From Mercurialis annua (taxonomy: Eukaryota; Streptophyta; Magnoliopsida; Malpighiales; Euphorbiaceae): a stretch of DNA of 64,000 nucleotides. Positions 23,736 through 37,000 of the stretch are shown here, one piece after another. The stretch lies in NCBI RefSeq assembly GCF_937616625.2, contig NC_065571.1, positions 312,501 to 376,500 on the forward strand, in the 5' to 3' direction. The position numbers were made by a program, and so were the translations under genes. The notes beneath the pieces were generated by a model, which was not told where the DNA came from, did not search any database, and saw nothing but the letters and a program-made list of their open reading frames with translations. Within the stretch, counting starts at the first letter, position 1. Every line of letters starts with the position of its first letter.

Positions 23736-24764
23736 TATTTAATTATAATATGTGTGCGGGCGGGGGTGTATGAATATCAGATAGGGGCTTATATATATAT
23801 GTCATCAAAGCTTCACTATTTAGTTTTGTTTATAATGCAAATTAAGTTTGACATCATGATGGTGTTAACCAGGACTAGTGGGCAAAAAGTAGTTGATTCA
23901 CTAGAGTAATGAATGCTGAACCTGTAAAATAGTTTACTATCCATGACAGATTTTATGAATCTCACATAGAATCAGTTTAACTGATTAATCTCCCTTGTCA
24001 AGGATCATTGTAGCGTACACACATGACAGAAAATATAACCTATTTTTATTTTTTTACCAAGATTATTTTAATTATTGTTATCAAATATGTTCGCATGTTT
24101 TTTTTCAATTTAAGCACGTTAGTTCTACCAAACGTGACACCACACATTCTAGCCTTTTATTTTTAGAATATTTTTTTTGTATTTTTGTAACATTTATATC
24201 CTAAAATATTATTAAAATAGAAACGAGACATCAATAAAAAGTAAAATCTTCTTTTAATAGTGATAATTAACGTTTCTTTAAATTCCTTTAATAGCTCATA
24301 AAAATTGCCACTGTGTTTGCTCTTTGCTAAGTTGCTATCATAGTTTTTTCATAAATTGGGTTAATTAAGCATGCACCTTCTTTGGTTTCGTGTAATTGAT
24401 TCACGAACCCCTTTTATAACGCACTCTATTAAACCCAAATCTTCTTTAAAATTAATTAACGTACATGATTAGCAATCAGAAGTGCATACATTGTGCAAAC
24501 ACTTCTTGTAATTTGTTAGAAAGTGCACGTAGTAATTAGTAATTTATTTCAAGGAAACTTAAAACTAAAGAACTTTCCCTTTTATCATTAGAAAGGTAGA
24601 ATTTTGGCACTTCTGAAAGAACAAAAATTGATCCCACAATCTTAAAAAAATTATGTCCAGCACACATGCCGTTAGAAATATAGCTCGTTGGTGAAAAAAA
24701 TAGTCAAGAATCTTAAAAAAATTCAATTCCATCCAATATAGTCTATCAAATTTTGAGCTTTTTC

Positions 24765-24993
24765 AACTCCAAGGCGCAGGTAAGTTGGTAAGGCGTTCTC
24801 CTGACTTAAAAGAGGTTGCGGGTTCAAATCGTACTCATTTATGCAGTCATTTAAAACTTGGGGCCAGAGTTTTACCTCCCGCAAGGGACCTACCCAGTTC
24901 GAGTGGGGATTAGTCTGAATGTGAAAGGTTTAAAGGCACTGTTTCATATTTGAAATCCGTTCAGAACACCTCATGGTCATACCAAAAAATAAA
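24765..24993 (+). mobile_element. tRNA-derived SINE, third family (229 bp)
   Basis: An A-box-like TAAGTTGGTAAGGCG and a B box GGGTTCAAATC near 24820 give a Pol III promoter. The body includes CTCCCGCAAGGGACCTACCC. The flanks TTGAGCTTTTTC (24753-24764) and TTGAGCCTTTTC (24994-25005) match at 11 of 12 bases. Not a tRNA gene: no acceptor stem or cloverleaf closes. Confidence 0.82.
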
Positions 24994-25005
24994 TTGAGCC
25001 TTTTC

Positions 25006-25722
25006 TTAATGAACATACTTTCTTTAAAATTGAAGTTAATTAACTCTAAATTGATTATTGGTTACCACATGAATCAACTTAGCATATGGTCCAGTATATC
25101 CAATACCAGGTATTATTATTATGGCAAGTAACAAAAGTCAAAAAGTATATCTGTTTATATAAATGAGAATTATGAGTGTTGATGAGATTAGATTGGCCTA
25201 ATTTGTGATTAAAATGAAGAATTCAGGCTGTAATGAAATAGTTCGGGGCCCTTAATACCACTCATTCCAAAACACAAAAAATGTTTACTTATACTCATTA
25301 ATGTTCTGTTCTCAAAAAAAAAAAAAAACTCATTAATGTTCCAGATGTTATTTCTAATTATGTTGAAACAGTCCACACTAATTAAGTTGCAATCCATGGC
25401 TACTCATACCGTACAAACTTCACCATACTCATATCATCAATATACTTATTATGTGGTCCTTTGTTAATCTTTTTCCAATTCAATTTACACTACTATATGG
25501 ACGGCATTAATTTAGTACAATTTTAAAACCGTTACAATTAACATAAAAGGCGGTGAAAATATAATACTTACCAATTATTAATTTTTAAAATCATCTTCAT
25601 ATTATAAAATGACATTATGGACAAAATAATTCACGCGACAAGTATTACGGGCTGAGAGGAGTAGCATGTTCAAAAATTTCTGTTATTAATTAAAAAAGGC
25701 ATTAATTAGCTTAATTATTCAC
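25006..25722. other. Intergenic, no gene seen
   Basis: AT-rich, with a poly-A run at 25315-25327. No supported ORF or repeat with ends. Confidence 0.4.
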
Positions 25723-25730
25723 CAGTTGAT

Positions 25731-26064
25731 AGGGGTGACCAAATAATAAATTCGATTAAAAACCACCCGATTTAATTAAAAAAAACTAATCAAATTACTT
25801 TTGTTATTTAACCAAACTGGCTAAATTAGTCAAAAGTGAATTACTGAAATTTTAGAAATGATAAAATTGGATCGACAGAATTAGACGGTTAATTGATCAG
25901 TTTATTTATAGTTAAACCAATAGAAAAACATAGAGAATAATTATTAGAAAAAGATAAAAAAAATATTTAACAATTCTTAACTGTAATTAAATGGAATATT
26001 TTATTAACCAAATTAACTGAAATATATTAGTGAATCCCGTTTAACTGAAATTGTGCTCGCCCCT
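25731..26064. repeat. hAT-like MITE of the AACCGAA family, copy 3
   Basis: It starts AGGGGTGACCAAATAATAAA and ends TTGTGCTCGCCCCT, an imperfect inverted pair (AGGGGTGA / GCTCGCCCCT). The interior is AT-rich with repeated TTAACCAAA and TTAACTGAAAT phrases. No clean 8-bp duplication was found. Confidence 0.6.
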
Positions 26065-27310
26065 AATCCACAATTGGTCAATAAAATCATTTATGTACGT
26101 AGTAGTGTAATTATATTCAAAATAAGGTGGGAATATATATGTTTGGATGAAGTGAGCAACTAAAGAAGAAGAATAGTATAGGTATAGCTAATAGCTGAAA
26201 CACACCATACTTAATTCAGTGCATTGCAAGCAATTGAGAATAAAAAGAGGTTTCAAACACACTGGTTTTCTCAGTGTTGAGTTGCCATTTATAAGTGAAA
26301 AAGAAAGCAAGTTTTAATGTAGACAAAAGATACTGCCATGTTTAGATTTAGATTTTATGAAACACTACTCTACTGATCTACTGTTACTCCATGCAATGCT
26401 GTAAATAGTTTTAAGGTTCTATACCCCAAATTGCAGGGTTTACCTCTAGTGTTACACGTTGCCGTCTCTTCTACTCATACTTTCAGATTACATTTTCTTT
26501 AATCCAAATACAAAAAAGTGCAATTGAGTGCCATGTTTATCTGTACAAAACAGACCAGAAAATATGGAGTGGTATGTAATTGTATCTTGACGGGACTGAA
26601 ACTCAGTTTTATCTATTCTAAGCTGGCGAGACGAATCCTACTGAATAATTTGTAACCCATCAACTAAAAAAAGTTTAGATTTGATCATTTTGTTGCGAAT
26701 AGGAAGAAGAAAATATGAACATTTGACTTCTGTCTCGTCAGTCGTCACCAGCTTTAAACATTGGATTAAAGTAAATGAACCATGCAAAGTGCCTTAATAT
26801 CTGAGCTTAACATGAATAGGTGATTATCATTTTGAACTAAGCAGAAAAATAAAGAAAGAAAGTAAGGGTTGTCATAAATGAAGTGATTAATGGGGCTCTG
26901 AAATTCAAACTTCAGGACAAACATTTAATGTTTCTCATAACTATGAAGCTCACAAGTTTAGATTACTATGCCTTTTTATGGGGCAGATTAAAGTGAATCC
27001 GGATGGAACTCACTTGAACTTAACTCTTTCAAATGAGCACTACAAAAGAAAGTCCATGGCCTATCGTTAAATTAGCCCATTATCTTGCTAAAGTTTATTG
27101 TGGTTTTCTTGGAAAAATTACTAGCAGACAGAGCTAAAACTGTTAAGAAAATGAACAGCCATTTATCATATACAAACTGTGAACTCAGACAAGATCATGA
27201 TCTATGTCAATGGAACAACACATGTATGATAAGGGTACACAGATGTTGCAATTCACAGTCATTTGATAGGGGAAATACAGAGTAATGCTACTTTACAATA
27301 AGTACACATA
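26065..27310. other. Intergenic, no gene seen; 3' side of the BLUS1-like gene
   Basis: Less AT-rich than the region to its left, with several short ORFs on + that lack recognisable domains. The part next to 27311 should be the 3' UTR of the kinase. Confidence 0.4.
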
Positions 27311-28753
27311 CTAGTCAGAAGCAGTACTATTATATGGTCCAGAACTTAAATGCTTAAGAAACTCCAATTCCATCTCTAACTCAACTTTCTTCTGCCTCTC
27401 AATCTCTAATTCCATCTTTAGCTTTTCTATCACAACAACAAGCTCTTCTTCTCTACACACTTCTCCTCCCAACAATCTTATCAGATTGCTCACCTTTTCT
27501 CGCTGCTCCTCTAAACTCTTCTTTAACGTCATTAATCCACTTACCATTCTATCCTTATCAATTGCTCTCTCTTCATCTCCAAATCCCGCAGGTGAACTCA
27601 CACCCGACTCACCCGACTCGCTTGGCTCATCAGTTTTCATTTCTTGAATAAAGCTTTCACCTCCAAAACGAACCTGTTTCACTAGTGATTCATCTTCTGT
27701 AGGAAATACCGGGTCAAGCTCAAAATCTTTTTCATTAAAGTTCCACCCACTAATTCTCCTCATCTTCACAATTTCTTCACCTATTTGATTCTCATCACAC
27801 TTGTTTTCTTTAAGTCTGTCTTCAACACTAGGCAATCCGTTCAGAACATTCTTGACAAGAAAATCCAAACCCTTGCAATTCTTGAAAAAAGAATGCTTCA
27901 AAAGCTTGTCGGCAGATGGTCTTTTGGATGGATCCTGATCAAGACAAGAAGCCACCATATCTTTAAAAGCTTTAGAGAATTTCTTCTTCTTTTCATAATC
28001 AGAAAACTTAAACCTCTTTGTAATCTTCATGATTAAAGATTTTGAAAGAGGAAGATGAGAAAATGGAGGACAGCCATGAGCTAATTCCAATGCAGTAATT
28101 CCAAAAGACCAAATATCAGCTTTGAAACTATACCCAGTATGAGAATGTATAACTTCAGGTGCCATCCAGTAGGGTGTTCCTGCAACATCCGTAAGCATCA
28201 ATCTTGATGAACAAGAAGACGAAGACCAGCCCTGTTGCATGGTAATCGACTCGTAAATCGAGGCTGATACTCCGAAATCAGCAAGCTTAATATTCCCATT
28301 TGAGTCCATAAGAATGTTGCCTGCTTTGATATCTCTATGCAGGTGACCTTGATTGTGAAGATACGACAATGCGTTCAGTGTTTCTTTAAGAATAACAGCA
28401 ATGCATGGCTCTGATAAACCGTCAGGAAAAGAAGATGAGATTATGGATTGGAGAGAACCAGCTGACATGAAAGGCATAACTACCCAAAGACGGCGGCCGA
28501 CGGTGAAAGAACAATGGGATTTGAGGATATTTGGGTGTGAAAGAAGAGACAGAGTCTTGGTTTCCCATCTAAGATTGTCGAACTCTGCTCTAGACTGATC
28601 AAGATCGATGGATTTGATAGCAACTATAGTTGAATTAAGAGGAACACATATTGCTTTGTAAACTACAGCACTCACACCAACACCAATCTCGTTTAAGATT
28701 TTGTATGAGTGGGAGTCTAGTGGGAATTGAAGCTTTTCTTGTTCTTGAGCCAT
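27311..28753 (-). CDS. BLUS1: STE20/SPS1-like Ser/Thr kinase, BLUS1 type
   Basis: BLUS1 is the guard-cell kinase that phototropins phosphorylate to start blue-light stomatal opening (established in Arabidopsis). Single exon, 480 residues, like the intronless Arabidopsis gene of about the same length. The kinase domain covers about 16-290: glycine loop [13 protein letters not shown] Lys47 (VAIK), catalytic HRD with Asp141, DFG at 159-161, an extended activation segment and APE at 198-200. The C-terminal region holds RRISGWNF with Ser335, which I equate with the phototropin site (Ser348 in Arabidopsis, from memory). It ends with a coiled coil of about 400-468 rich in Glu/Lys/Leu. It lies head to tail with the CslG gene, 309 bp downstream of its stop. 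A related SPS1-like paralogue cannot be excluded without a tree. Confidence 0.9.
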   Translation of the reverse strand: MAQEQEKLQFPLDSHSYKILNEIGVGVSAVVYKAICVPLNSTIVAIKSIDLDQSRAEFDNLRWETKTLSLLSHPNILKSHCSFTVGRRLWVVMPFMSAGSLQSIISSSFPDGLSEPCIAVILKETLNALSYLHNQGHLHRDIKAGNILMDSNGNIKLADFGVSASIYESITMQQGWSSSSCSSRLMLTDVAGTPYWMAPEVIHSHTGYSFKADIWSFGITALELAHGCPPFSHLPLSKSLIMKITKRFKFSDYEKKKKFSKAFKDMVASCLDQDPSKRPSADKLLKHSFFKNCKGLDFLVKNVLNGLPSVEDRLKENKCDENQIGEEIVKMRRISGWNFNEKDFELDPVFPTEDESLVKQVRFGGESFIQEMKTDEPSESGESGVSSPAGFGDEERAIDKDRMVSGLMTLKKSLEEQREKVSNLIRLLGGEVCREEELVVVIEKLKMELEIERQKKVELEMELEFLKHLSSGPYNSTASD

Positions 28754-29062
28754 AGAATGCTGGAATTGTTGCGTTTTTGGAATGAGTTTTCAGTTATGGG
28801 AGTTTTTGTTTATAGTGAAGAAGATATAGGAAAGGAAGAGAGTTAGGTTTATTCAGGTGGTTTTCTTGTGAGACTTGAAAGAGGGGAAAAAACAGTTATA
28901 AAAGTGGCATCTTTCAGCAAAAGAAGAGACGATGCATGTGAATTTTCAATTGCTTTTTTTCTTCTTTAAATGAACAGAGACAATGACACACAGAGAGAGA
29001 ATTAAACCCATTTGTGCTATAGTTGATCTAAAAAAGTTCTAATTTGGCACAACCAAATAGTA
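28754..29062. promoter_or_regulatory. BLUS1 promoter/leader and CslG 3' UTR
   Basis: A 309-bp gap between the CslG stop and the kinase ATG, both on minus. It must hold the CslG polyadenylation region and at least part of the BLUS1 promoter. No clear TATA box on the minus strand was identified. Confidence 0.5.
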
Positions 29063-32002
29063 CTAAAGGACCATAGATCCTATGTACAAGAAGGTGAGGG
29101 CCAATGCTAGAGATAAGAGGGATATAAGAAACGGAATACATCCCTCGTCTTTCCTCAGAAGCATCCCTTCGATGACCGGAAAATTCACCACAACGATGTA
29201 AAACGAAAGGAAAACTTGTCCAAACATGCTGCTCCAATTTCCTGATATTAACATTCTAGCAACTCCTATGATTAGAGAAATCATGTTCAAAACTACCAAT
29301 GTAGTTATAGGAGCAAGTAACCTTGTTGAAGTTTGGAAATTAAATTTTCCCTTTTGGTATAATGAGATTTTTCCTTCATCTGGAACTTTATTTGTTGGAA
29401 TAAAACTGGCCTTTCTTATTCCAACCCATTTCAAGATTGCATCTAAACTGCCATATGTATATGCTGTCACAGCTTTTATCATCCAAATATGTTGCTCATT
29501 CCACCAGGTTTTGACTGTACCTCCTGAGGATAGGACCTCTTCTAAATGTTTCAACAAAGACGCTACGAATATGAAGGAAAATATCATAAACCACGAACTC
29601 GAAACCTGATTCACCACAAACATTAGTATTAGCCAGAAAGATTTTTAATCTAAACTTTAGGTTAGTCTAGTGGGTTTCGAGGGTTTTATTTCTAAAAAAA
29701 AAGTTGTGTTACAGATACCTTAGGATAGATGGGGATGTCATTGAAGAGACAGAGTTGAGGCAGAGTAGCCAAGCACCACAAGGGAAAGGAATATAGTGGC
29801 TGGAGAGCAAGGCAACCATAGCACATTGTCTGAAGCAAAGACATTCTTGATATCCCATAAATGAAAGGGCAAAACCGAGAGATGGTGACCTCCATCAACC
29901 CAGATTGCCATCTTGTGTTTTGGATTAAGGTGTCATTCAAATTTGTTGTAGCAGTGCCCGCGAATGCTGCCCTTGAAGGATTACATAAAACTGAATTCCA
30001 TCCTCTACAATGCAATATCATCCCAGTAAAGAAATCTTCTACTACAGATTCATATAAGAATCCTATCTGCTTTCAAGCCAAAAACGAAATCTATGACACT
30101 ATTTATAAGCATAATGGATAGTTTAAGTGATAAAATAAGAGGCAGGATTAAGGCAAATAATGCTTGCCTGTTGACCCCAAAGAGTGTCCTGCTCATATGT
30201 ACATTTGGCCAAAAACTGTGCCTCTTGCAAGAGTTTACTTGATGAGCCTGTGTTGTCAAGAATCTTCTGTTGGCTGCTATTATGAACTGACATTATAAAG
30301 TCATTTGAGTGACCAAATATTCGTTTTAGCTGCTCTACACCTGAACCAAATCAGAATTGCATTAGATAAATAAATAACTACATAATATTGGTTCTTGAAT
30401 TTACTTTGCACTCACCTTTCTCTGAAATATTACCATACAGTGCATTTCTCTTCATATAAAAGCCAGTTCCAGATAAAATTGGACCCTGAAGTCCATCCAC
30501 ACCTGGCCACCTTATCTAACCAAACACCAACACAAGAATCAACAGAAGTTGTGACAAAGCATTACCCGAAATTCAGTAGAAGGAAATTTCATCTACTTAC
30601 AACAAATAATGTTCTCAACTGTGAATCATAGATGTCACTCTTACTAATGTTATGGAACTTTTGAGGAAATTGGACAAAAGCAAGTGAAGGGGAAATCTGT
30701 GGATCAAGATGGAAACACATTGCTTGTCTAGCAGATGTTGGATCATTACAGTACATGTCACAATCCAATACTAACATGTAAGGTGAGTTTGTCATGATTC
30801 CCGACACCCTTAGCTGCAATAATCAATCAGTAATAGTTAACATGTTTGATTAAATTGCAGAACCACTTATGTTATAGTTTTGAAAGAAACGGAGTAGAGA
30901 CAGAGAGATACAAGAACATTAAGTGCTCCAGCTTTGAAATGGTGCGTATGATTAGGCCTTTTCTCACGAGAAACATAGACAAGAAGAGGTACTTGTACTT
31001 GATTGATATCTAATTCATTATTAGATTCCTCATTTATCACCTACAGAATTTAAATATTAAAATATAAAGTTATGAGCATTAGTAGATTCTTTTTTTTTAT
31101 ACTCCTATATAATTAGCATGAGTAGATTCTACCATGATATATATGTACAAAACTGAACTAGGTGGTATACCTGGATTACCGGAGGATGATCATCATTGTC
31201 AATGTTGCTTCCTTCCTCCTTCTCATAGTCATTCTCTTCTGCTTGCTTAACTCTATCTTTAAACTGCTCATATTTTCTCTGCGTGGTAGAGTTCAAATTC
31301 TTAGGTGAAACTAATACTGAACTCTTCATGTGAAATTATCAATAAATATCCACATCAGTTATAATTAAAACAAGTTAAATCAATCACTTAAGTGTTTCTT
31401 CTCCACCAAACCTTAATCTTCTCCTTTTCCTCTGCATACTCCACGTTGTAACTATTCAGAAGATCATCTTCAGAGGCTGCAAAATAAACCTTGGGACACC
31501 GATTCTTAATCCGAAACCTTAAACAAAAAGGAAGCCAGTACCTAGCAAAACCATAAGCCTCTCTCATACACTTTAATGTCAAAGAAGATCCTCCATCGTC
31601 AGAAAGATACACAGCAAGCTTATCCGGCGGATAATCCATCGCCAGAGCAGATAGAACCGTGTTCATAACCTCAAACGGCGGCTCCTTCTTGGGGTCAGCA
31701 GTGCATATCAGCACATCAATAGACGGAAGCTCTTTGTTCTCCGGTAACCTCTCCGGATAAACAGTTCGAGAAACGGGTCTCCATAGAAAAGCTTGGCCGC
31801 AAAGCCAAATAAAAGAAAGTAGAAGCTCGGAGGTAAAGAGTAAAGTATGAAGCAGAGTAGGGTTTGGAAACAGAAAATAAGAGAGTCGGTAATAAATGAA
31901 GAATATCAAAGCAGTGAAGTGAAAAAAAGCATATGAGCGGTTGAAGATAGGTGAGGAGATTTTACAAGTGCTGCAAATATGCAGAGGAGAAGAAGATTCC
32001 AT
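29063..32002 (-). CDS. Cellulose synthase-like protein G (CslG)
   Basis: Family GT2 membrane glycosyltransferase. Exons in transcript order: 32002-31412, 31323-31171, 31040-30912, 30813-30601, 30515-30416, 30340-30168, 30066-29719, 29605-29063 (TAG). All phases agree, giving 749 residues, usual for CslG. Two N-terminal membrane segments lie at about 24-45 and 51-72. Catalytic motifs are LSDDGG (Asp135/136), DCD (308-310), VVED (461-464) and QNTRW (502-506). The C-terminus has several membrane spans. Intron 6 has a GC donor (CAG|GCAAGC). CslG proteins were long assigned to wall polysaccharides. Some legume and spinach members (CSyGT, SOAP5) instead add glucuronic acid to triterpenoid aglycones at the ER. 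Which applies here cannot be read from the sequence. No frameshift; it looks functional. Confidence 0.93.
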
Positions 32003-33182
32003 TTTGTTTAGCTATTGTTCATCACTGTTTACTACACTCTACACCTTTCACTCGACTTCTTAAGCTTAGTGGTGCAAAATCGATAAATGGATCATTTATT
32101 TTTTATTATTTTCACATAATCTCATAAAGTTTTCTTCTTTTCTTCGAGAAAAAAAAAACAATAAAGGGTTAACGCGCCTCTCAACTTGCAACACGGGATC
32201 ATCTTATTCAATTTATACTTTTTTGAACAACCAACCCTAAAACTCTTCATTTTTGGATCAAATAACTCATAATTTATATTTTTATTTCAATAAATAAATT
32301 TAGAATAATTACATCGCAACAATTAAGAAAGTATTTAATTATTATTTTTACATCCCTCACCTACGATTTGTATTTTACACATTTTAAAATACAATTATGG
32401 GTTATTTGACCCAAAAATAAAGAATTTTGGAATTAATTGTTTAAACAAATATAATATGGATTAGATGATTCTGTATCACAAGTTCAAGGGCTGCGTTGAC
32501 CCTTTGTTCAAAAAAGAACATAAAATACAAAACATGAGGAGTAAAAATAGCAAAGACTGAAAATAAAATATTTAAATTTTATAAATAATAGATGTTTGCT
32601 AATTAAAAATTTATAAGTAAATACAAAAACTTCTTTTAATTGTGTTTGATGGAATAGTGAGGCTGAGGCCTATAAGCCTGTAAAATGGGACAAGAGAAAG
32701 GCCAGTTGTGTTGTTAATCCGGCCCAAAGTAAGTTTGCATCATCTTCTTGCTTACACATATCAGACTATCACAACCATAAACCCTAACAAAATAAACTTC
32801 AGATAAATAAAATAATGGACCCTACAAAGTGTATCAACCAATTAAAAGAAGGCATCCAAAATGAGTCAGCCCTTCCATATCTTCCCACCGACCCAACGCT
32901 GTTCCCTACAACACCATAACAATCCCCTCTTTATTCTCTTTCCTTGCATATTTTTTCCTTAAAACATTTCCTTTTTTTCCACATTAATATAAATCCCTAA
33001 TCTTATAATTTTCCTAATCTTATATTTTCCGGGAGAAATGAAATAAAATGTCCTTATTACATCATATTTTAAAATATTAATTTTTTTAATTAAAAGACAA
33101 AGCTGGATTTAATTAAATAAAGGATGTGAATAAATGATATTATTACGTTATTTTTGGGCTTACTCTTCTTTGTTAGCATATT
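32003..33182. promoter_or_regulatory. Divergent intergenic region between CslG and MUSE-type TRAF gene
   Basis: About 1.2 kb without an ORF of note. It contains the CslG promoter (left, minus) and the TRAF-gene promoter (right, plus). AT-rich, with a C-rich/T-rich pyrimidine block at 32890-33000. A loose inverted repeat lies between about 32170 and 32520 (ACTTGCAACACGGGATCATC versus its diverged complement near 32460-32500), possibly a decayed MITE. Confidence 0.45.
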
Positions 33183-33267
33183 TCTGTAATTTGCTGCTCT
33201 TTTGTTTCTTTCTCTCGAATTTCTCTCTCTAGAATCTCAAAGTTTGCCCGTAACCCATTTAACTCAG
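33183..33267 (+). other. Probable 5' UTR exon of the MUSE-type gene (leader intron follows)
   Basis: The CT-rich leader ends AACTCAG|GTTTGC at 33267. The next acceptor TTATGCAG ends at 33995, just before the coding exon. The intron 33268-33995 is T-rich. A first leader intron of this kind is common in plant housekeeping genes. The exact transcription start is not known. Confidence 0.55.
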
Positions 33268-34040
33268 GTTTGCTTCTCCATTCGATCTGATTCTTTTTTT
33301 AGGGTTTGCTTTTTGATCGGGGTTTTGGGGATTTTTTTTTATTTTCGACTTCGATCTTTTTACTTTCTGTTTTCTATATCAGATGGTCTATTGATTGTAA
33401 TTGCCTTTATACATAAACATGGCTTTGTCTGATTGTTATTTTGTTTCTTTCAATTCATATGATGATTGATTCTCTTGGAGCCTAGAGTTGAGGTTAGGGT
33501 TTATTGATGATTCGATTTTTGGATGATTCATTTTTTTCTATTTTATAACTTTGCTTGCTGAGATTCTTTAATTGCTCAAAAAATTGTTGGGGTTTTGAAT
33601 TGAAGAGTTCACATGAATTTTATTAGTTTTTAGTAGATAGAAATGGGAATATTCCATTCTGAAATAATTATTTCTAGTGGGTTTTCATATGAATATATCA
33701 GGGCGCAGTATATGTGCATTGAAGGACTGTTAATGTTATTGAATAAATTAAGTAAATAGGTGATTTGTTTTATTTCACAATCCACATATTGTTTTCTGTA
33801 TTTCAAGAGCTAATTGTCGAATTAATTTTCTTCTTTTTGAAAGCTATATGGTGCCCCTGGACTATCCAATTCAAGAGCTAATTGTTGAATTCATATTTTT
33901 TGTTTTTAAAAGCTATGTAGTGTTCCTTGACTATCCAAATTGGAATTGAGGGATGCATTTGTTTGTTCTCTTACTAGGAGATTCTTGTTATGCAGTGAGT
34001 GGAGTTGAAAGATTGCGGGGAAGGAGTTTTGGAGTGGGAA

Positions 34041-37000
34041 ATGGCTGGGATTGCGAGTGAGGAAGCTGGAGTTGGAAAGTCTGTCGAGGGGTATTCAAAC
34101 GGGCAGCGTTGTCAATCAGGTGAAGCATTGGCAGAGTGGCGGTCTTCTGATCAGGTCGAAAATGGAACCCCATCAACCTCACCCCCTTATTGGGATACTG
34201 ATGACGATGATGACAATGATGGAGGTATGATTTGGTTCTTATTTTTTTTCTGGAGGGGAACATTAATTTGTTACCTCTAAACATTATAAGGAGCCTTGGG
34301 TTCCTGTTCAAATGTTAAGATGGAAAGCTAGAAGTGCCTAACAAAGTGGAGATGCTTTCGCATGTCTTTTACTTTACTTCTTTGGGTTTTCGAGCTAAAC
34401 ATTTTTTTCTTTTTTTTAGTGCTTCTTCTTTTTCTTTCCCTACATGTACCAAGTGACTTAATTAATCTTGGGAAGCCATATTTTTTTTGTTGTAGGGCCA
34501 AAACCTTCTGAATTGTATGGAAAATATACATGGAAGATAGAGAAATTTTCAGCTGCCAAAAGAGAACTTCGCAGTAATGCATTTGAGGTTGGCGGCTACA
34601 AATGGTATGGGGTTTTGCAAGGGATTAGCTTTTATGCATATGTTTTGCTTTGCCTTGAGGATTATTTCTTTAATAATACAGCTCTGTTCCTTTTTTGTCT
34701 ATTTATTATATATTGTGGTTACTTGCATGAATTATATGTTGCACAAATGGACACGAAACTGTCGGCATGGACTACCTTGGAACATTTATTTTGCACTTTT
34801 GCATTTGATGTGATTGTGAACAAATGTATCATTATGGTTGATCATTTTAATCTATCAATTTATTTTCGTACACCTGGCTCACCTGAAGTCACTTGTATAC
34901 TAGAAGATGTACTGCCAATTTTATTTTAAAGCCTTTTGCTTTGGGTGACAGGTACATACTAATCTACCCCCAGGGTTGTGATGTTTGCAATCATCTCTCT
35001 TTGTTTCTTTGTGTTGCCAACCACGACAAACTTCTTCCAGGTTTGCTTCTTTGAAAATTTAATTTGCTTTGCAGATTATTATCCTTTAGTTCCCTGTGTT
35101 GGTAATTATGTGATGTTCCTTTTTGTTATGAACCAATAATAATTTCCTTTTATCTTTGTACCAGGTTGGAGTCATTTTGCACAGTTTACGATAGCTGTGG
35201 TGAATAAAGATCCAAAAAAATCGAAATACTCAGGTTGGTTCATTTGTTTTTTATTGCTTCTTCACTTAAGCGAATTCTTGATATTTTATTGACTGGTTGC
35301 AATTGTTTTAGATACATTACATCGGTTCTGGAAGAAAGAGCATGACTGGGGATGGAAAAAATTTATGGAATTATCAAAAGTGTCCGATGGGTTCATAGAT
35401 TCATCTGACACACTAATTATAAAGGCTCAAGTGCAAGTCATCAGGTATCTGATAATTAATTTTTATATTGTTTTCAATGTTTTTGTTAAATATTTTGCAA
35501 CAATGAGTATTTTATAAGAATTATACAACTTGTGAGTTTTTGACAGTATTGTCATTTGAAGTTAATGTTTACAAATCCCATTTGAAACTGTGTTATTTAA
35601 GTGTTGATTTTAATAACATTATTTCATGGATTTGTTTTGTTTCCAAATTTGATTATAACTTGAATTTTGTCATTCTAATTTTTATTTTCTTTTAGGGAGA
35701 AAGCAGATCGACCATTTCGCTGCCTTGATTGTCAGTACAGGAGAGAACTTGTTAGGGTATATCTGACGAATGTAGAACAGATTTGTCGACGTTTTGTGGA
35801 AGAGAGACGAGGAAAGCTTGGGAGGTTAATTGAAGACAAAAATAGATGGTCAAGGTGTTATATCGTTTTGAGTTTTTTAATTACAATATTAGTTTCTAGA
35901 ACAAAATAGTCTATATGCTTGGTTACACCGTCTATGTTTGAATTTTTATGGTCATCTTATGCCATGTTCTTCTGTTCTGTGTGACCAAGGAAATCTGGCT
36001 GTGCTTGGGGATATGTTAGCTTGGTATAATTTGATATAGCAAGAAAAGTGTTGAAGCCTTCACTGATAAATTTGTATGATTGTATCTTGTAGATTATTTG
36101 TCATAATTTTTAATTTGTTATACTTCCGTAGCTCATAACAACAGTTCATGGATTTAACTGATCGGAAAGCAATTTGACAAAAATACATGCTGGTTTTGAT
36201 AGTCATGCTGTGATACACTCTTGTTTTCTGTGACCATGGTGATTTCACTGTGCTTGGGAACATGCTATCTTGGGATGAGTAGCTCTAGGAACAAAATTAT
36301 TTGCAGCTTTCCTTGATGACTCAACCATTTTTTTCTTTTTTTTTCATTATTTTATACTTTATAGAGCATCTCATGAATTTTTCAGTTCATGTAACATATT
36401 AATCTAATGGACTAATCCATTTTATTGCAGCTTTTGTGCCTTTTGGTTGGGTATGGATCAAAATTCTCGGAGGCGCATGTCTAGGGAAAAAGCAGATGTT
36501 ATTTTGAAAGTAGTTGTAAAGCATTTCTTCATAGAGAAGGAAGTTACATCTACTTTGGTAATGGATTCCTTATATAGTGGACTAAAGGCTCTTGAAGGCC
36601 AAACTAAGAGCAAGAAGGGAAGAATAAAATTCGATGCTGAGGAAATGCCAGCTCCAATTGTCCGCTTTGAGAAAGATACATTTGTACTGGTAGATGATGT
36701 GCTGCTGCTACTTGAGAGGGCTGCCATGGAACCATTGCCTCCCAAAGATGAAAAGGGCCCTCAGAATCGTACAAAGGTGGGTTGAGATTCCAAATACTAG
36801 TGTGTCAAACTTTGTCATAAATTCTGGTGTTATGTACAGCAAATGATGATTGTTGGTTTGAAGTTATCTGACATTTATCCTTGTTGGAGTTGGTCGTAAC
36901 AATTGCAACTTTCCAAGTTGTTGCACCTTGAATTGAAAATGATTTCGTAGCTATTTACAGGTAGGTTTGTGCTGTGATGTTGAGAAAGCATCTATGTATT

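Noticed and set aside
24765..24993. tRNA gene suggested by A and B boxes
   Set aside because: No closing acceptor stem, while the body, tail and target duplication fit a SINE.
34468..34929. 153-residue ORF starting inside the TRAF gene
   Set aside because: It reads through the GT donor at 34605 into intron; the MATH sequence continues only after splicing to 34952.
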